This document shows positions 36,466-45,323 of a stretch of DNA of 64,000 nt, piece by piece. Source of the DNA: Achromobacter sp. UMC46 (GTDB lineage: Bacteria; Pseudomonadota; Gammaproteobacteria; Burkholderiales; Burkholderiaceae_B); assembly GCF_014170335.1 (NCBI RefSeq), contig NZ_LZZS01000005.1, positions 434,001 through 498,000 on the forward strand, in the 5' to 3' direction. Under the pieces are notes generated by a model. The model saw only the letters and a list, made by a program, of their open reading frames with translations. It did no database searches and was not told the DNA's origin. The position numbers were made by a program, and so were the translations under genes. How positions within the stretch are numbered: the stretch's first letter is position 1; every line of letters begins with the position of its first letter.

Positions 36466-37362
36466 CTAAGCGCCAAGCGGAGCGGGAACATCGAAGCCGT
36501 TGGGATCGGGTGCACCCTCGAATTGGATCTTCTCATTCACGTAGCCCAAAAAATCGACGCAGTGAGCCACGCCGTGCCAAAGTCGGCTATCCCAGGCATT
36601 GATACCCAGACATTCCTGCGCTTCCGCGTAACGCCGAAGCAGCACACTATTAAGTGAAGCAGCGGGCACTCCATTAGGAAAGTACTGTCTAAGCTCGCCG
36701 ATTAAACCGCTTAACATGCTGGAGGCCTCTGCCGCAAAGCGATCGATTAAACCGAGCCCCTCGAGGTGCCGTTGTGCGACTTCACCTGCGACCTGCAGTG
36801 CGCCAATCCCTGCGCAGTAGTACTTGATCCCGAGCGCACCCTCCGCGACTGTCACTAGGCAGTGAAGAAGGGCAGTGTCTGCATCCACGGAAAAATACGG
36901 GTGACAATAGAGCAGATGTGCATCGTGAAAATGCTTGGATTTGCGATGATTGCATCCGAAGCAGATGTACAGCAGGTTCGAGTGGTAGACCGCATACTCG
37001 GGAAATGCTTCCTTTGGCAAATAGTGATCCCATGTCCGAGGATCGTTGAGCATGCAGTATGCGCACCGCTGAAGGTTGACCTCCGATTGGACTTTGAGCG
37101 CACACAGAATGTTGTCCTTGTGCGTCGAAAGCGGAATGGTTCCTACGCCATAGCATGACTCGAGCGCGGCGCTTTCCTCTTTTTCCCATGGTTGCTTTGC
37201 AGGGGGCACCATCGCGTCTATCGCGTTGTCGTATCCATCGCACAGATCGAAAACTCTGTCTCGCAAGTTGGTTAGGGTCGTCCTTGTCGCCTTGTGCTTT
37301 GACTTGATGATAGTCGGTAGATACTCACGGACATCCAGATCGGCAGCCTTCTGATTCCGCAT
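36466..37362 (-). CDS. HNH endonuclease, PtuB-like partner of a Septu-type pair
   Basis: 298 aa. The HNH core with zinc cysteines is C100-AY-C103, D112-H113 in WDHYLPKEAFPEY, N129 in HSNLLYI, and C134-FG-C137-NHRKS. This is the arrangement of defence HNH nucleases of the PtuB type. Its start codon follows the ATPase stop without a gap (TGA then ATG), so translation is coupled. The C-terminal 150 residues are helical with no known motif. Likely a DNA or tRNA nuclease let loose on infection; the exact target is unknown. Confidence 0.75.
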   Translation of the reverse strand: MRNQKAADLDVREYLPTIIKSKHKATRTTLTNLRDRVFDLCDGYDNAIDAMVPPAKQPWEKEESAALESCYGVGTIPLSTHKDNILCALKVQSEVNLQRCAYCMLNDPRTWDHYLPKEAFPEYAVYHSNLLYICFGCNHRKSKHFHDAHLLYCHPYFSVDADTALLHCLVTVAEGALGIKYYCAGIGALQVAGEVAQRHLEGLGLIDRFAAEASSMLSGLIGELRQYFPNGVPAASLNSVLLRRYAEAQECLGINAWDSRLWHGVAHCVDFLGYVNEKIQFEGAPDPNGFDVPAPLGA

Positions 37363-38868
37363 TCAAATGTCCTTCGCAGCGCGCAATGACTCGAGATACA
37401 TGTCCGCGTTCAGGCTAAGTTTTCCGCCAAACCGCTTGCGTATGGCATCTGCGTCACCACCATCGTCTTCAAACATTCGCTCGAGCACTGCTCGATAATC
37501 CCTATCCGTATCGGGTGACGCGAACACAAATCGTGTTATCTCCGACACACTCTCTCCGAAAGTCTGAAAAGTCGGCTTAACTACCATCGGCGTCATCCGA
37601 TCACGGCGGATGACATGCACACACTCCCTCGGCAACTGTTGAATGACGAGCGGAGAGTGTGTGGCAACGATCGAGAATGAGTCTTGATTTTCAAGCACAT
37701 CATTGAGCGCCTGGACAAGCCCCGTAAGCAACTGCGGATGGAGGTGAAGCTCTGGCTCGTCAAAGAGGATCAACGTGCGCGGTTCGATCCGGGAGATGAT
37801 ATGAATGATGCAGTTGACTGCAAGTCGCTGACCAGCGCTTAAACGCTGGTACATTTTTTCATTGTTCTCCGGCTCTTCGACAAACGAGTCGAGATCATCA
37901 ATCCGAACCAAATTCTGTAGGACTCGTTTCAATAGATCGCGCTTCTCTGGTGTCATGTCTCGGGCCAAAACACCTCTAATCTCCTTTAGCAGGTCATCTT
38001 TGTTTTTTAGCCGCCCCTGAGGATGCTGCAGCCCGCAATAGCTGTACTGAAACGCTTCACCCTGCAGTTGCGTGGGCCGCTCGAACTCGTCGAACGCGCT
38101 AAACGAAACGGCCACGACCGAGTAAATGGATGGCACAGGCGAGATGGAATCATCCGACTGCAGAGCCGACCGCTTCTCCTTAATCGCCTGCTTCGAAAAC
38201 CGACTCAGCAGGATGGCCAAACGCGCCATGACTTGTGTTTTTCCAACACCGTTTAACCCAACGATCGAATGCATCCGCCGCGGAACTCCATCGAGGGATT
38301 CGAAGTCAAACGCAAACTCGTGGGCTGCGCTGGCGCCTTCGAGCTTGATTGCTGCCGAAAAGCTGCTAATCAGTGTGGAGCCCCCACCAAAACGGGCGCC
38401 GGCCGTGTCCAGCAAAATGCGGGCTTCCGAGTCACGTAGCAATGAGATCTTGAAGCACTCATCGGACTGCAAATGCTTACGTACAGCCGGTAGATACGAA
38501 CAATCGCGCAGAGTACTCAATAGCACCCGCGCTAAGTCGATATCCACTTTCATTAGCTTGTCGTAGTAATCGGTACCGGACCCTAGCGAGCCAACATCCC
38601 GCAACAACCGCGCCGGAATCTTGTCCCCGCTGCCCAATTTCTCAAACGGCCTGTTGTCTATGCCCTCTGCTTGGTTCGACTTCATGATCTTGACGGCGCC
38701 AAGATTCTCGACACAGCCCGCTCCAGACCCAGGAGCAAGCCGCAGCTGTGCCTTAAACAATGTGAAATATAAGTAATCGTTCCAGTTGTCTCGCTCAAGC
38801 ACGACGCACGGATAAGCCTTGTCTGGAAGAGTGACCAAAGCGCGTCTGTCGCGAATGAAAACGTCCAT
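37363..38868 (-). CDS. SMC/ABC-like ATPase, PtuA-like, with a 190-residue N-terminal extension
   Basis: 501 aa. Walker A GLNGVGKT (204-211), signature LSAGQ (343-347), Walker B LILFDEPELHLHP (366-378) and switch ATHSP (402-406) show a complete OLD/PtuA-type ATPase head. Walker A comes unusually late: PtuA proteins usually have it near the N-terminus, while here about 190 residues (DNWNDYLYFTLFKAQLRLAP...) come first and carry no domain I recognise. Coupled to the HNH gene, so the pair fits a Septu-like anti-phage module with a possible extra sensor domain. No reverse transcriptase is nearby, which argues against a retron. Confidence 0.75.
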   Translation of the reverse strand: MDVFIRDRRALVTLPDKAYPCVVLERDNWNDYLYFTLFKAQLRLAPGSGAGCVENLGAVKIMKSNQAEGIDNRPFEKLGSGDKIPARLLRDVGSLGSGTDYYDKLMKVDIDLARVLLSTLRDCSYLPAVRKHLQSDECFKISLLRDSEARILLDTAGARFGGGSTLISSFSAAIKLEGASAAHEFAFDFESLDGVPRRMHSIVGLNGVGKTQVMARLAILLSRFSKQAIKEKRSALQSDDSISPVPSIYSVVAVSFSAFDEFERPTQLQGEAFQYSYCGLQHPQGRLKNKDDLLKEIRGVLARDMTPEKRDLLKRVLQNLVRIDDLDSFVEEPENNEKMYQRLSAGQRLAVNCIIHIISRIEPRTLILFDEPELHLHPQLLTGLVQALNDVLENQDSFSIVATHSPLVIQQLPRECVHVIRRDRMTPMVVKPTFQTFGESVSEITRFVFASPDTDRDYRAVLERMFEDDGGDADAIRKRFGGKLSLNADMYLESLRAAKDI

Positions 38869-38950
38869 GAATAGTGGCCCAAGTTGAGGTCGTCGATTCT
38901 GAGTAGGCTTGCTTACTGCTCTACCCTACGGAAAATTTTTGTCACTCATA

Positions 38951-39784
38951 TTAATTTTTAATCTGACACCTTTTTTTGACTTGGATTGTATTCGTGCCGA
39001 TCCAATAGAAATCGGACTTGACCACTACACCACTCAAACCAGGGTATTCTTCGGCCACCTGACTTGCGAACTCCACACGGCCACCTTTGCCAAACCACAA
39101 GAGCTCATTGTCGTAAAGCGCGTGCAGGTCTCTCCGCAAAAGAACTCCATCAGTGCGCGCATTGTGTCCGTTTTTCCAACTTCGCCCCTTCATGTGCGCA
39201 GCCTCCAGAACCTCAGGAATCGAACATTGGCTGACAACGCAGCGACCACGGCAAGCCTTGAAGACTCGCTCACGAAACAGTCGTTGTTCCGGTCTAACCT
39301 GCGCCCGAGCAAAGCGCTCTAGCCGACTAGTTAAGCCTTCGTCGGCCCCGACATCCCACCAGGATTCCGTTCTGAAGGACTTAGAGTGCGCCGCTATCCG
39401 AGTGGGGGCCAGTGTTGCCCCTAACTCAGCCCACACACGGCCGTCTAGTTTATGAACGAGTCGTTTCACCTCATGGACGACATCTTCTTCGTAATCCTCG
39501 ATAACTCGAGGATGAGCATTCAGGTCTTTAGCTTTAGCCACAACGACATAGCCAGCGACACCCCCGCGCTCCAGTTCTGCAAGTTGGCGAACGCGCTCAC
39601 TCAAGCCATTGGAGCCTTCCCACTTTCCCAAAACCTGGACAAAGCGTCCATCGGCGCTTTTTCCATCGGCCCAAACACGCAACAGCATGGCCTTGCCGTG
39701 CTGTGCCCCCCAAGACCATCGGACCGCGCGCAACGGGAAACCAACCTCTTGAAAGAACTTACTAATAGCGGTTTTCTTCGGCAT
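38951..39784 (-). CDS. HNH endonuclease (stand-alone)
   Basis: 277 aa from MPKKTAISKFFQEVGFPLRA. A C-terminal HNH: CRGRCVVSQCSIPEVLEAAH then GHNARTDGVLLRRDLHALYD. The AAH and LHxLYD motifs match nucleases of the HNH_2 kind found in restriction and defence loci. The N-terminal half (about 1-180) has a beta-rich segment and helices without a known domain. Its last codons run into REP-like motif copy 4, and copies 5 and 6 lie just upstream, so the gene is bracketed by the motif. Confidence 0.75.
   Translation of the reverse strand: MPKKTAISKFFQEVGFPLRAVRWSWGAQHGKAMLLRVWADGKSADGRFVQVLGKWEGSNGLSERVRQLAELERGGVAGYVVVAKAKDLNAHPRVIEDYEEDVVHEVKRLVHKLDGRVWAELGATLAPTRIAAHSKSFRTESWWDVGADEGLTSRLERFARAQVRPEQRLFRERVFKACRGRCVVSQCSIPEVLEAAHMKGRSWKNGHNARTDGVLLRRDLHALYDNELLWFGKGGRVEFASQVAEEYPGLSGVVVKSDFYWIGTNTIQVKKRCQIKN
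38960..38970 (-). repeat. Dispersed REP-like motif, copy 4 (one mismatch)
   Basis: AATCTGACACC overlaps the last codons of the HNH gene, and lies between that gene and the Septu-like pair. Confidence 0.6.
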
Positions 39785-39809
39785 GACGGATCGATATATT
39801 CTCAATAAA

Positions 39810-39853
39810 GGTGTCAGACTACAAATCCGTGGGTTAATTTCTGATCTGACACC
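39810..39853. repeat. Inverted pair of REP-like motifs, copies 5 and 6
   Basis: GGTGTCAGACT (39810-39820) and GATCTGACACC (39843-39853) face each other. GGTGTCAGA and TCTGACACC pair perfectly to give a 9-bp stem with a 26-nt loop. It lies between the HNH gene and the HSDR_N-type gene. Confidence 0.7.
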
Positions 39854-39894
39854 CTTCTATGTAGATAGACGAGACAAGCCGACCAGCACCCGCA

Positions 39895-40980
39895 TCAAGC
39901 TGTCACATCTATCCCATAGAAACTTACAGTTTTTCTAAGCGCATCAGAGAGATTGTATATTTCATCAATAGACGAGATGGGATGCCGAGTTTCATTTTTG
40001 TTCTCGTCAAATATTCCTACATATTTCTGCGAACGATTAAAGTGAAGACGGCAAATGGGCTTTCTATTATTGTCATCCAGAAGTATGCCCATATAGCTTT
40101 GCGTGTCTCGCTGAACGACTCGTTTGACATCGACCACGGCTCGGACAATTGCTTTGACCACGTGGTAGCCCTCGATTTCCTCAAGAGTCGTGGTGATCGA
40201 GTCGTCTGACTTATCTCCAACCTCTTCAGCTTCAGGCGTATCTGCCACTACCGAGGCGACTGCATTACTATTCATGGCCGACTTGAGCCGCTCGTTGATC
40301 TGGTCATTCAAAAATTGACCTAGAGCACGTTTCGTCAACGACGAGAATTGGTCTCGAACTCGTTGTGTGATCACGCCTTCATAGACTCGCGAAGCGAACA
40401 GCTTGACGAAATCTTCTTCAGGGGCAACGAATTGATTGGCGACAATTTTCTTGATCTGACTCAGATACTTAAGCTCGCCAGCCGCATTGATGACCGATTC
40501 CAGATCAAACGCACCTTTGGTGAGCTTCTTCAGTTCGGGGACGATGTAGTCGTCGATATCGAGTAGATCAAGCTCCAGAAACGGCTTCTGGTCCATCTTG
40601 TTGGGGGCATCGAGATCGGTGTAGAACTGATAAACCTGCCCATTCGTCAAAATGGATACCCTCGCGGTCGTGACGTGAAAGTAGCGGAACAGCTGAGAGG
40701 CGTGGTTTATGTTCAGCGGATCACCGAACTTCTTGCACTCGATCAAGATCTGGATTTGTGAATTCTGAAGAATCGCGTAATCGACCTTCTCACCTTTCTT
40801 GGTGCCAACGTCAGCAATGAACTCGGGAGTCACCTCATTGGGATCGAAGACGTCGTATCCCAGTATGTTGTGAATGAACGGCATCACAAACGCATTCTTC
40901 GTCGCCTCTTCGGTCTTGATGCCAGGGCCTTGCTGACGAATTTTTTCGGAAAGGCCTCTGAGTTTTTCCATCAACTCCAT
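39895..40980 (-). CDS. HSDR_N-type restriction endonuclease-like protein (stand-alone)
   Basis: 361 aa from the ATG at 40980, preceded by GGAG at good spacing; a GTG 15 codons upstream lacks one. The N-terminal part matches the nuclease domain of type I R subunits: FVMPFIHNILGYDVFDPNEV, then the PD-(D/E)xK site D67 (KVDYAIL) and E81-C-K83 (LIECKKFGDPL). No helicase domain and no hsdM or hsdS genes are near. The C-terminal region ends in a beta-rich domain (ICRLHFNRSQKYVGIFDENK). Such solitary genes are common in defence regions; their target is unknown. Confidence 0.8.
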   Translation of the reverse strand: MELMEKLRGLSEKIRQQGPGIKTEEATKNAFVMPFIHNILGYDVFDPNEVTPEFIADVGTKKGEKVDYAILQNSQIQILIECKKFGDPLNINHASQLFRYFHVTTARVSILTNGQVYQFYTDLDAPNKMDQKPFLELDLLDIDDYIVPELKKLTKGAFDLESVINAAGELKYLSQIKKIVANQFVAPEEDFVKLFASRVYEGVITQRVRDQFSSLTKRALGQFLNDQINERLKSAMNSNAVASVVADTPEAEEVGDKSDDSITTTLEEIEGYHVVKAIVRAVVDVKRVVQRDTQSYMGILLDDNNRKPICRLHFNRSQKYVGIFDENKNETRHPISSIDEIYNLSDALRKTVSFYGIDVTA

Positions 40981-41365
40981 GCTCTGCTCCAATATGCGTA
41001 CGAGCCATCGCTCGTGTTGGTTCACAATCTCGAGAAAGTATCTAAGCGCCTAGGTAAAAGTGATCGCGAACAGACCAGTTCGTGACAAATATCTACAGAT
41101 ATTACCCGAACTTTACTTGAGAGGCAGAGTGAGGACGGGGCGCTGGAGCAACGCCAAAAATAGACCAACCAGCTAAAGCAGTGTCTTGTGCCACCAACAC
41201 CGCTCAAGCTCTAGTACGGCTAGCATGTCTCCGAGACCTTGGGATCCATCACTAGGTGAGAAATCATGTTCGGGCTAGTGCCTAAGCCCAGCCCATGCTT
41301 TACCATTTCCCGCATATTGGTTTTGCAGGCTGCCCGGAACCTCATCCACGTTAAGGAGACGATCC
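40981..41365. other. Intergenic stretch with an operator-like palindrome
   Basis: A palindrome AATATCT-AC-AGATATT (41088-41103) lies about 110 bp upstream of the nuclease start and could be an operator. No gene seen. An AAGGAGA site for the next gene lies at its end. Confidence 0.4.
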
Positions 41366-41695
41366 ATGCCAAAGTTTGTGACCATCGGATATGGCGGCCA
41401 TGAGGGTTACGATCGCACCCCGCAGGCCATCCGAAACGCAGCGCATGCGCACGACGCAAAATTGCAGAACGACGGTGCACTGATGGGCATTGCAGGCAAG
41501 CCAGTGCAAGTGCGCAATCACGAGGCCGCTCGGGTCGAAACAAAAAACGGCCCATTCATGAAATCCGCCTTACCAGTAGCCGGCTTCGCCATCATCGAAG
41601 CCGCCGACATCGCCGAAGCTATAGCGATGGTGTCGAAAACGCCCTGCGCCGTCGCGCACGGCGTCGTCGAGGTATGGCCGCTGGAACAGCCGTAG
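41366..41695 (+). CDS. YciI/DGPF-like domain protein
   Basis: 109 aa with AAGGAGACG just before the ATG. The C-terminal half carries a YCII-like pattern: NGPFMKSALPVAGFAIIEAA then DIAEAIAMVSKTPC and VEVWPLE. The N-terminus (FVTIGYGGHEGYDRTPQAIR) differs from the usual start. Members form small ferredoxin-like dimers; enzyme activity is unproven. Cytosolic, stands alone. Confidence 0.75.
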   Translation: MPKFVTIGYGGHEGYDRTPQAIRNAAHAHDAKLQNDGALMGIAGKPVQVRNHEAARVETKNGPFMKSALPVAGFAIIEAADIAEAIAMVSKTPCAVAHGVVEVWPLEQP

Positions 41696-41778
41696 CGGCA
41701 CCTCTCATTTGCACACTAGGTTTATGCCTTGCAAGAACAAGGCAATGGCAGCCCAGCTGCCTATCCCCTACCCTGCAT

Positions 41779-42579
41779 TCACAAATGCCGATGGCTGCAA
41801 ACCATCGCCAACCCCGTCAGCCCCTCGATCAGCCTGGCCAGCCCCCTGGCGCTGCCGTCATCCAGCCATTCTGTCCGCACCATGCGAAACCCCATCGCCA
41901 AGCTGTATTGCCAATCCAGCTCCAGTATCCGGTAATCGCAGCCATTCTCCGCGCAATGCCACTGCGCCGCCGGATCCTCGTAAGCCGCCCCAATGAAATC
42001 AACATGCGAGTCGAACGGCGGCATGGATTCCAGCAGTTCGTCTGAACCCGGCAAGCTGGGCTCGGAGAGATTTTCCCCTACCGCCACGTGCGGCTCAGGG
42101 CCGTCGTAGGCCAGGAGCATCAACGGAAAATTCCTGGAATCCGCGTCATAGGAGGCTTGGGTGTCGGGGGTGAGATAGGGTCTTGCCGCGGGCCCCAGGC
42201 AGTATTGCGGGCTGTTCCAATCGCTGCTCTCATTATCCGCATACAGCTCCCCGGGCGTGATGCCGTGGCTGGCCAGCAGCTCCAGGGTCTCGGCCATGGT
42301 GTCGTTATGGCGGATGGGAATATCCGCAGGCAGATATCCTGCCCGCACGTACATCGCGATCACGTCGCCTGTTGCGCGCAACGGTTCCTGATGCTGGTAG
42401 GAGCCATCGTTCAAGGTGGCCAGACCGAAGCTCAGGTTCAGCAAGGCGCGGTACGGGATATTGTCGCCGCGCGGTTCGAGTACGTATCCGCCTTCCAGCA
42501 GCTTAGTTTCCAGCACCCGCCAGTCGGGCGGCGGCAAATGCAGGTCACGGGGGCACAGGAACTGGTAGTGTTCGGACAA
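41779..42579 (-). CDS. Hypothetical protein
   Basis: 266 aa from a TTG start (SEHYQFLCPRDLHLPPPDWR); no ATG or GTG lies in frame upstream, and the ribosome site is weak, so the start is uncertain. Composition is cytosolic, acidic and Tyr/Asp-rich, with no membrane segment. A C-terminal pattern CDYRILELDWQYSLAMGFRM may be conserved. No family recognised. It lies downstream of a LysR gene on the same strand but about 160 bp away. Confidence 0.55.
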   Translation of the reverse strand: MSEHYQFLCPRDLHLPPPDWRVLETKLLEGGYVLEPRGDNIPYRALLNLSFGLATLNDGSYQHQEPLRATGDVIAMYVRAGYLPADIPIRHNDTMAETLELLASHGITPGELYADNESSDWNSPQYCLGPAARPYLTPDTQASYDADSRNFPLMLLAYDGPEPHVAVGENLSEPSLPGSDELLESMPPFDSHVDFIGAAYEDPAAQWHCAENGCDYRILELDWQYSLAMGFRMVRTEWLDDGSARGLARLIEGLTGLAMVCSHRHL

Positions 42580-42737
42580 TAATGGGACTCGTTCTGTTGA
42601 AATGTCTTAGGTCGGCCAAGGCGGCGGCGGGCCGTCTTGCCATCCGCGGTAGCCATAATCGAAACATCCAGGGTATACGGAGATAGTCCGATCCACTTAG
42701 AACGAATCGAGCCTTGGCCAAGCAAGGCAATCAGCCG

Positions 42738-43709
42738 CTACGCCCCAGCAGCATCGATCAATTCCACAGACGACTCCCGCAAGCACTCAGCAAACAACTC
42801 CGTGGTGGACGTCGTCGTGTCTTCACGCCAATACAGAATGGCCTCGCCCAATGGCCCCAGCGGTGGCAGCGGCAGCATCCGCATCGTTCCGCGCTGCACG
42901 TAGCGGCGCGCGAGCGACAGCGGCAGGATGGAGACATATCCTCCGTCGCGCAGCAAGGACAGGTTCAGCGCCAAGGAACTGGACTCAATGGTCGGACGCA
43001 ACAGGGTCACGCCATGTTCGGCCAGAATTTCGACCATGGTCGCAAAAGCGGGCGAACCCTGCATCGGCGTGATCCAGCGCACGTCCTGCAGGTCGTCCCA
43101 GGCCACGGGGGTGTCGGGACCGCCCAATGGGTGGCGCGTGCCCACCACGAATACGAACGGCTCGTGATGCAGTGACTCGTGGCGCATTACCGGCAGATAC
43201 CCGGTCACGCGGTTGCGGCCCAGGGCCAGGTCGAGGTTGCCTTCGTCCATCATCTTGAGCAGGCGGTCGAGCGTGGCTTCGACGAACGAGAACGAGGCGT
43301 TCGGCGCGCGCCGCGTGAACAGTTCGACGGCATGCGCGATCAAGGGTTGGGGAATCGTCACGACGGCGCCGAATCTGACGTGGCCCGCCGTGCCAGAGGC
43401 CAGCGCCTTGACGTCGCGCCGCGCCAGTTCGATCTGGCGCAGGATCTCGCGCCCGCGTTCGACCAGCACGCGGCCTATGCGCGTCAATTCGATGGCGTTG
43501 CCTACGCGGCGCACGACCGGCGTGGCCAGCGCCTCCTCGATCTCCGCGATCTGCTTGGAGATGGCAGGCTGCGTGACGTGGAACGCGGCGGCCACCCGCG
43601 TCACCTGACGCAGCTCGCCCAGCGCCACCAGGATGCGCAGATGCCCAAGCTTCAGGCCGCTGCGGAAAAAACGTTCTATCGAATTGTCGGACGGCGTGCT
43701 GGTGGACAT
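42738..43709 (-). CDS. LysR-family regulator of the divergent sugar-acid-type operon
   Basis: 323 aa from MSTSTPSDNSIERFFRSGLK; a much longer open frame upstream crosses the divergent promoter and is not credible. Helix-turn-helix LRQVTRVAAAFHVTQPAISK then QIAEIEEAL; effector domain FGAVVTIPQPLIAHAVELF, similar to GbpR/GalR-type LysR regulators of sugar use. It is divergent from the MFS gene with about 285 bp between, so it probably regulates that operon. Confidence 0.9.
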   Translation of the reverse strand: MSTSTPSDNSIERFFRSGLKLGHLRILVALGELRQVTRVAAAFHVTQPAISKQIAEIEEALATPVVRRVGNAIELTRIGRVLVERGREILRQIELARRDVKALASGTAGHVRFGAVVTIPQPLIAHAVELFTRRAPNASFSFVEATLDRLLKMMDEGNLDLALGRNRVTGYLPVMRHESLHHEPFVFVVGTRHPLGGPDTPVAWDDLQDVRWITPMQGSPAFATMVEILAEHGVTLLRPTIESSSLALNLSLLRDGGYVSILPLSLARRYVQRGTMRMLPLPPLGPLGEAILYWREDTTTSTTELFAECLRESSVELIDAAGA

Positions 43710-43994
43710 GTCGGGAATGGGAAGACAGGGGTATCGGTCGCCATAGCGCCACGGCGCAAGTCGCCAATCATAACCAAATGGTAATGCCAGATGCGGAAAG
43801 TGTGATTTGCCGCCGAGCAAGAGCAACCCGTACCCTTCGAACGGACAGCACTGTAGCGCGGGCTTTTCATGAAGCATCGATGAATAGCTGGGAACGAAGA
43901 GCGATCCCAGACCGATGCCACACGCATAACCGAACTCGCAGGCTGCCAAATAACTCGATGTGCCCCATGGCACACACCCACGGAGACAACACTC

Positions 43995-45323
43995 ATGAGC
44001 ACGTCCCTTTCCGGCGGCGCGCAGCCGTACGCTGGCGCGCAGGCCGCGCAGAATCCTGCGCAGCTCGACGCGCTGTACCGCAAGCTGGCCTGGCGCATCA
44101 TGCCGTTCCTGTTCCTGTCGTTCATCGTCGCGTACATCGACCGCGTGAACGTAAGCTTTGCCAAGCTGCAAATGCTGGCCGACCTCTCGATGTCGGAAAC
44201 GGTCTACGGCTTGGGCGCCGGCATTTTCTTTCTGGGCTACTTCATCTTCGAAGTGCCCAGCAATCTGATCCTGCATCGCGTGGGCGCGCGCATCTGGATC
44301 GCGCGCATCATGGTCACGTGGTCGATCATTTCGAGCCTGACGATGTTCGCGCAGGGACCGCTGTCTTTCTATTTACTGCGTTTCCTGCTGGGGGTGGCTG
44401 AAGCCGGCTTCTTCCCGGGCATCGTGCTGTATCTGTCCACCTGGTTCCCGTCGAGCCGCCGCTCGCAGATCATTGCCCTGTTCATGGTGGCCATTCCGGT
44501 GTCGGGCGCCATCGGCGGCCCGCTGTCCGGCTGGATCATGGAACGGTTCGGCGGCCTGCATGACCTGGCCGGCTGGCAGTGGCTGTTCCTGATAGAAGGT
44601 ATCGGGTCGCTGCTGGTCGGGATTGCCGCCTTCTTCATGCTGCAGGACCGGATCGAGACGGTGAAGTGGCTCAGCGCGGACGAGAAGCGCCTGCTGGCGC
44701 AGGATCTTGCCGCCGACGACAGCACCCGCGCCCGCCATAGCGTGCGGCAGGTGTTCGGCGACCGCAAAGTGTGGCTGCTCGGCCTGCTCTACTTCTGCAT
44801 CGCCATGGGCAACTACGGGCTCGTGTTCTGGCTACCGACGATGATACGAGCGGCCGGCGTGGCCAACCTGGGCAATATCGGCCTGCTGTCGGCGGTGCCG
44901 TCGCTGGTCAGCGCGGTCGCGATGATACTCATCGCGCGCCATGCGGACCGTACCAACGAACGCCGCATCCACGTTGCCGTGTGCTGTGTGCTGGGCGCCG
45001 TCGGCATGCTGGTATCGGTGCTGCTTGCCCAGCACCTGTGGTGGTCGATGGCCGCCCTCATCGTCGCCGCCATCGGCATCAATTCGATCGCGCCGGTCTT
45101 CTGGGGCATCCCCACGGCGATGATGAGCGGCGCTGGCGCCGCAGCGGCCATCGCGCTGATCAATTCGGTCGGCAACCTGGCCGGCTTTGTCAGCCCGTAT
45201 GTCATCGGCTTTCTCAAGGACACCACGGGGCAGCTGCTGCCCGGCATGATCCTGCTGGCCTGCGCGCTGGTCGGCGGGGCCTTCATCGCGCTGTCGCTGC
45301 GCACGAAGCGAGGTCAGGCATGA
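43995..45323 (+). CDS. MFS transporter, anion:cation symporter (ACS) family
   Basis: 442 aa, about 12 membrane helices. ACS-type signature near the N-terminus (RIMPFLFLSFIVAYIDRVNV then SFAKLQMLADL) and GLGAGIFFLGYFIFEVPSNL. Family members import hexonates, glucarate, tartrate and phthalate with protons. GGAGA lies upstream of the ATG. First gene of a four-gene operon; the next gene overlaps its stop (ATGA). Confidence 0.93.
   Translation: MSTSLSGGAQPYAGAQAAQNPAQLDALYRKLAWRIMPFLFLSFIVAYIDRVNVSFAKLQMLADLSMSETVYGLGAGIFFLGYFIFEVPSNLILHRVGARIWIARIMVTWSIISSLTMFAQGPLSFYLLRFLLGVAEAGFFPGIVLYLSTWFPSSRRSQIIALFMVAIPVSGAIGGPLSGWIMERFGGLHDLAGWQWLFLIEGIGSLLVGIAAFFMLQDRIETVKWLSADEKRLLAQDLAADDSTRARHSVRQVFGDRKVWLLGLLYFCIAMGNYGLVFWLPTMIRAAGVANLGNIGLLSAVPSLVSAVAMILIARHADRTNERRIHVAVCCVLGAVGMLVSVLLAQHLWWSMAALIVAAIGINSIAPVFWGIPTAMMSGAGAAAAIALINSVGNLAGFVSPYVIGFLKDTTGQLLPGMILLACALVGGAFIALSLRTKRGQA

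Noticed and set aside
36466..38868. Retron with ATPase/HNH effectors
   Set aside because: No reverse transcriptase gene and no msr-msd-like structured RNA was seen next to the pair.
42738..44276. 512-codon open frame on the minus strand covering a LysR gene and the divergent promoter
   Set aside because: Only the part from 43709 has LysR sequence; the rest crosses the divergent promoter and the MFS 5' end. It is GC-driven read-through.
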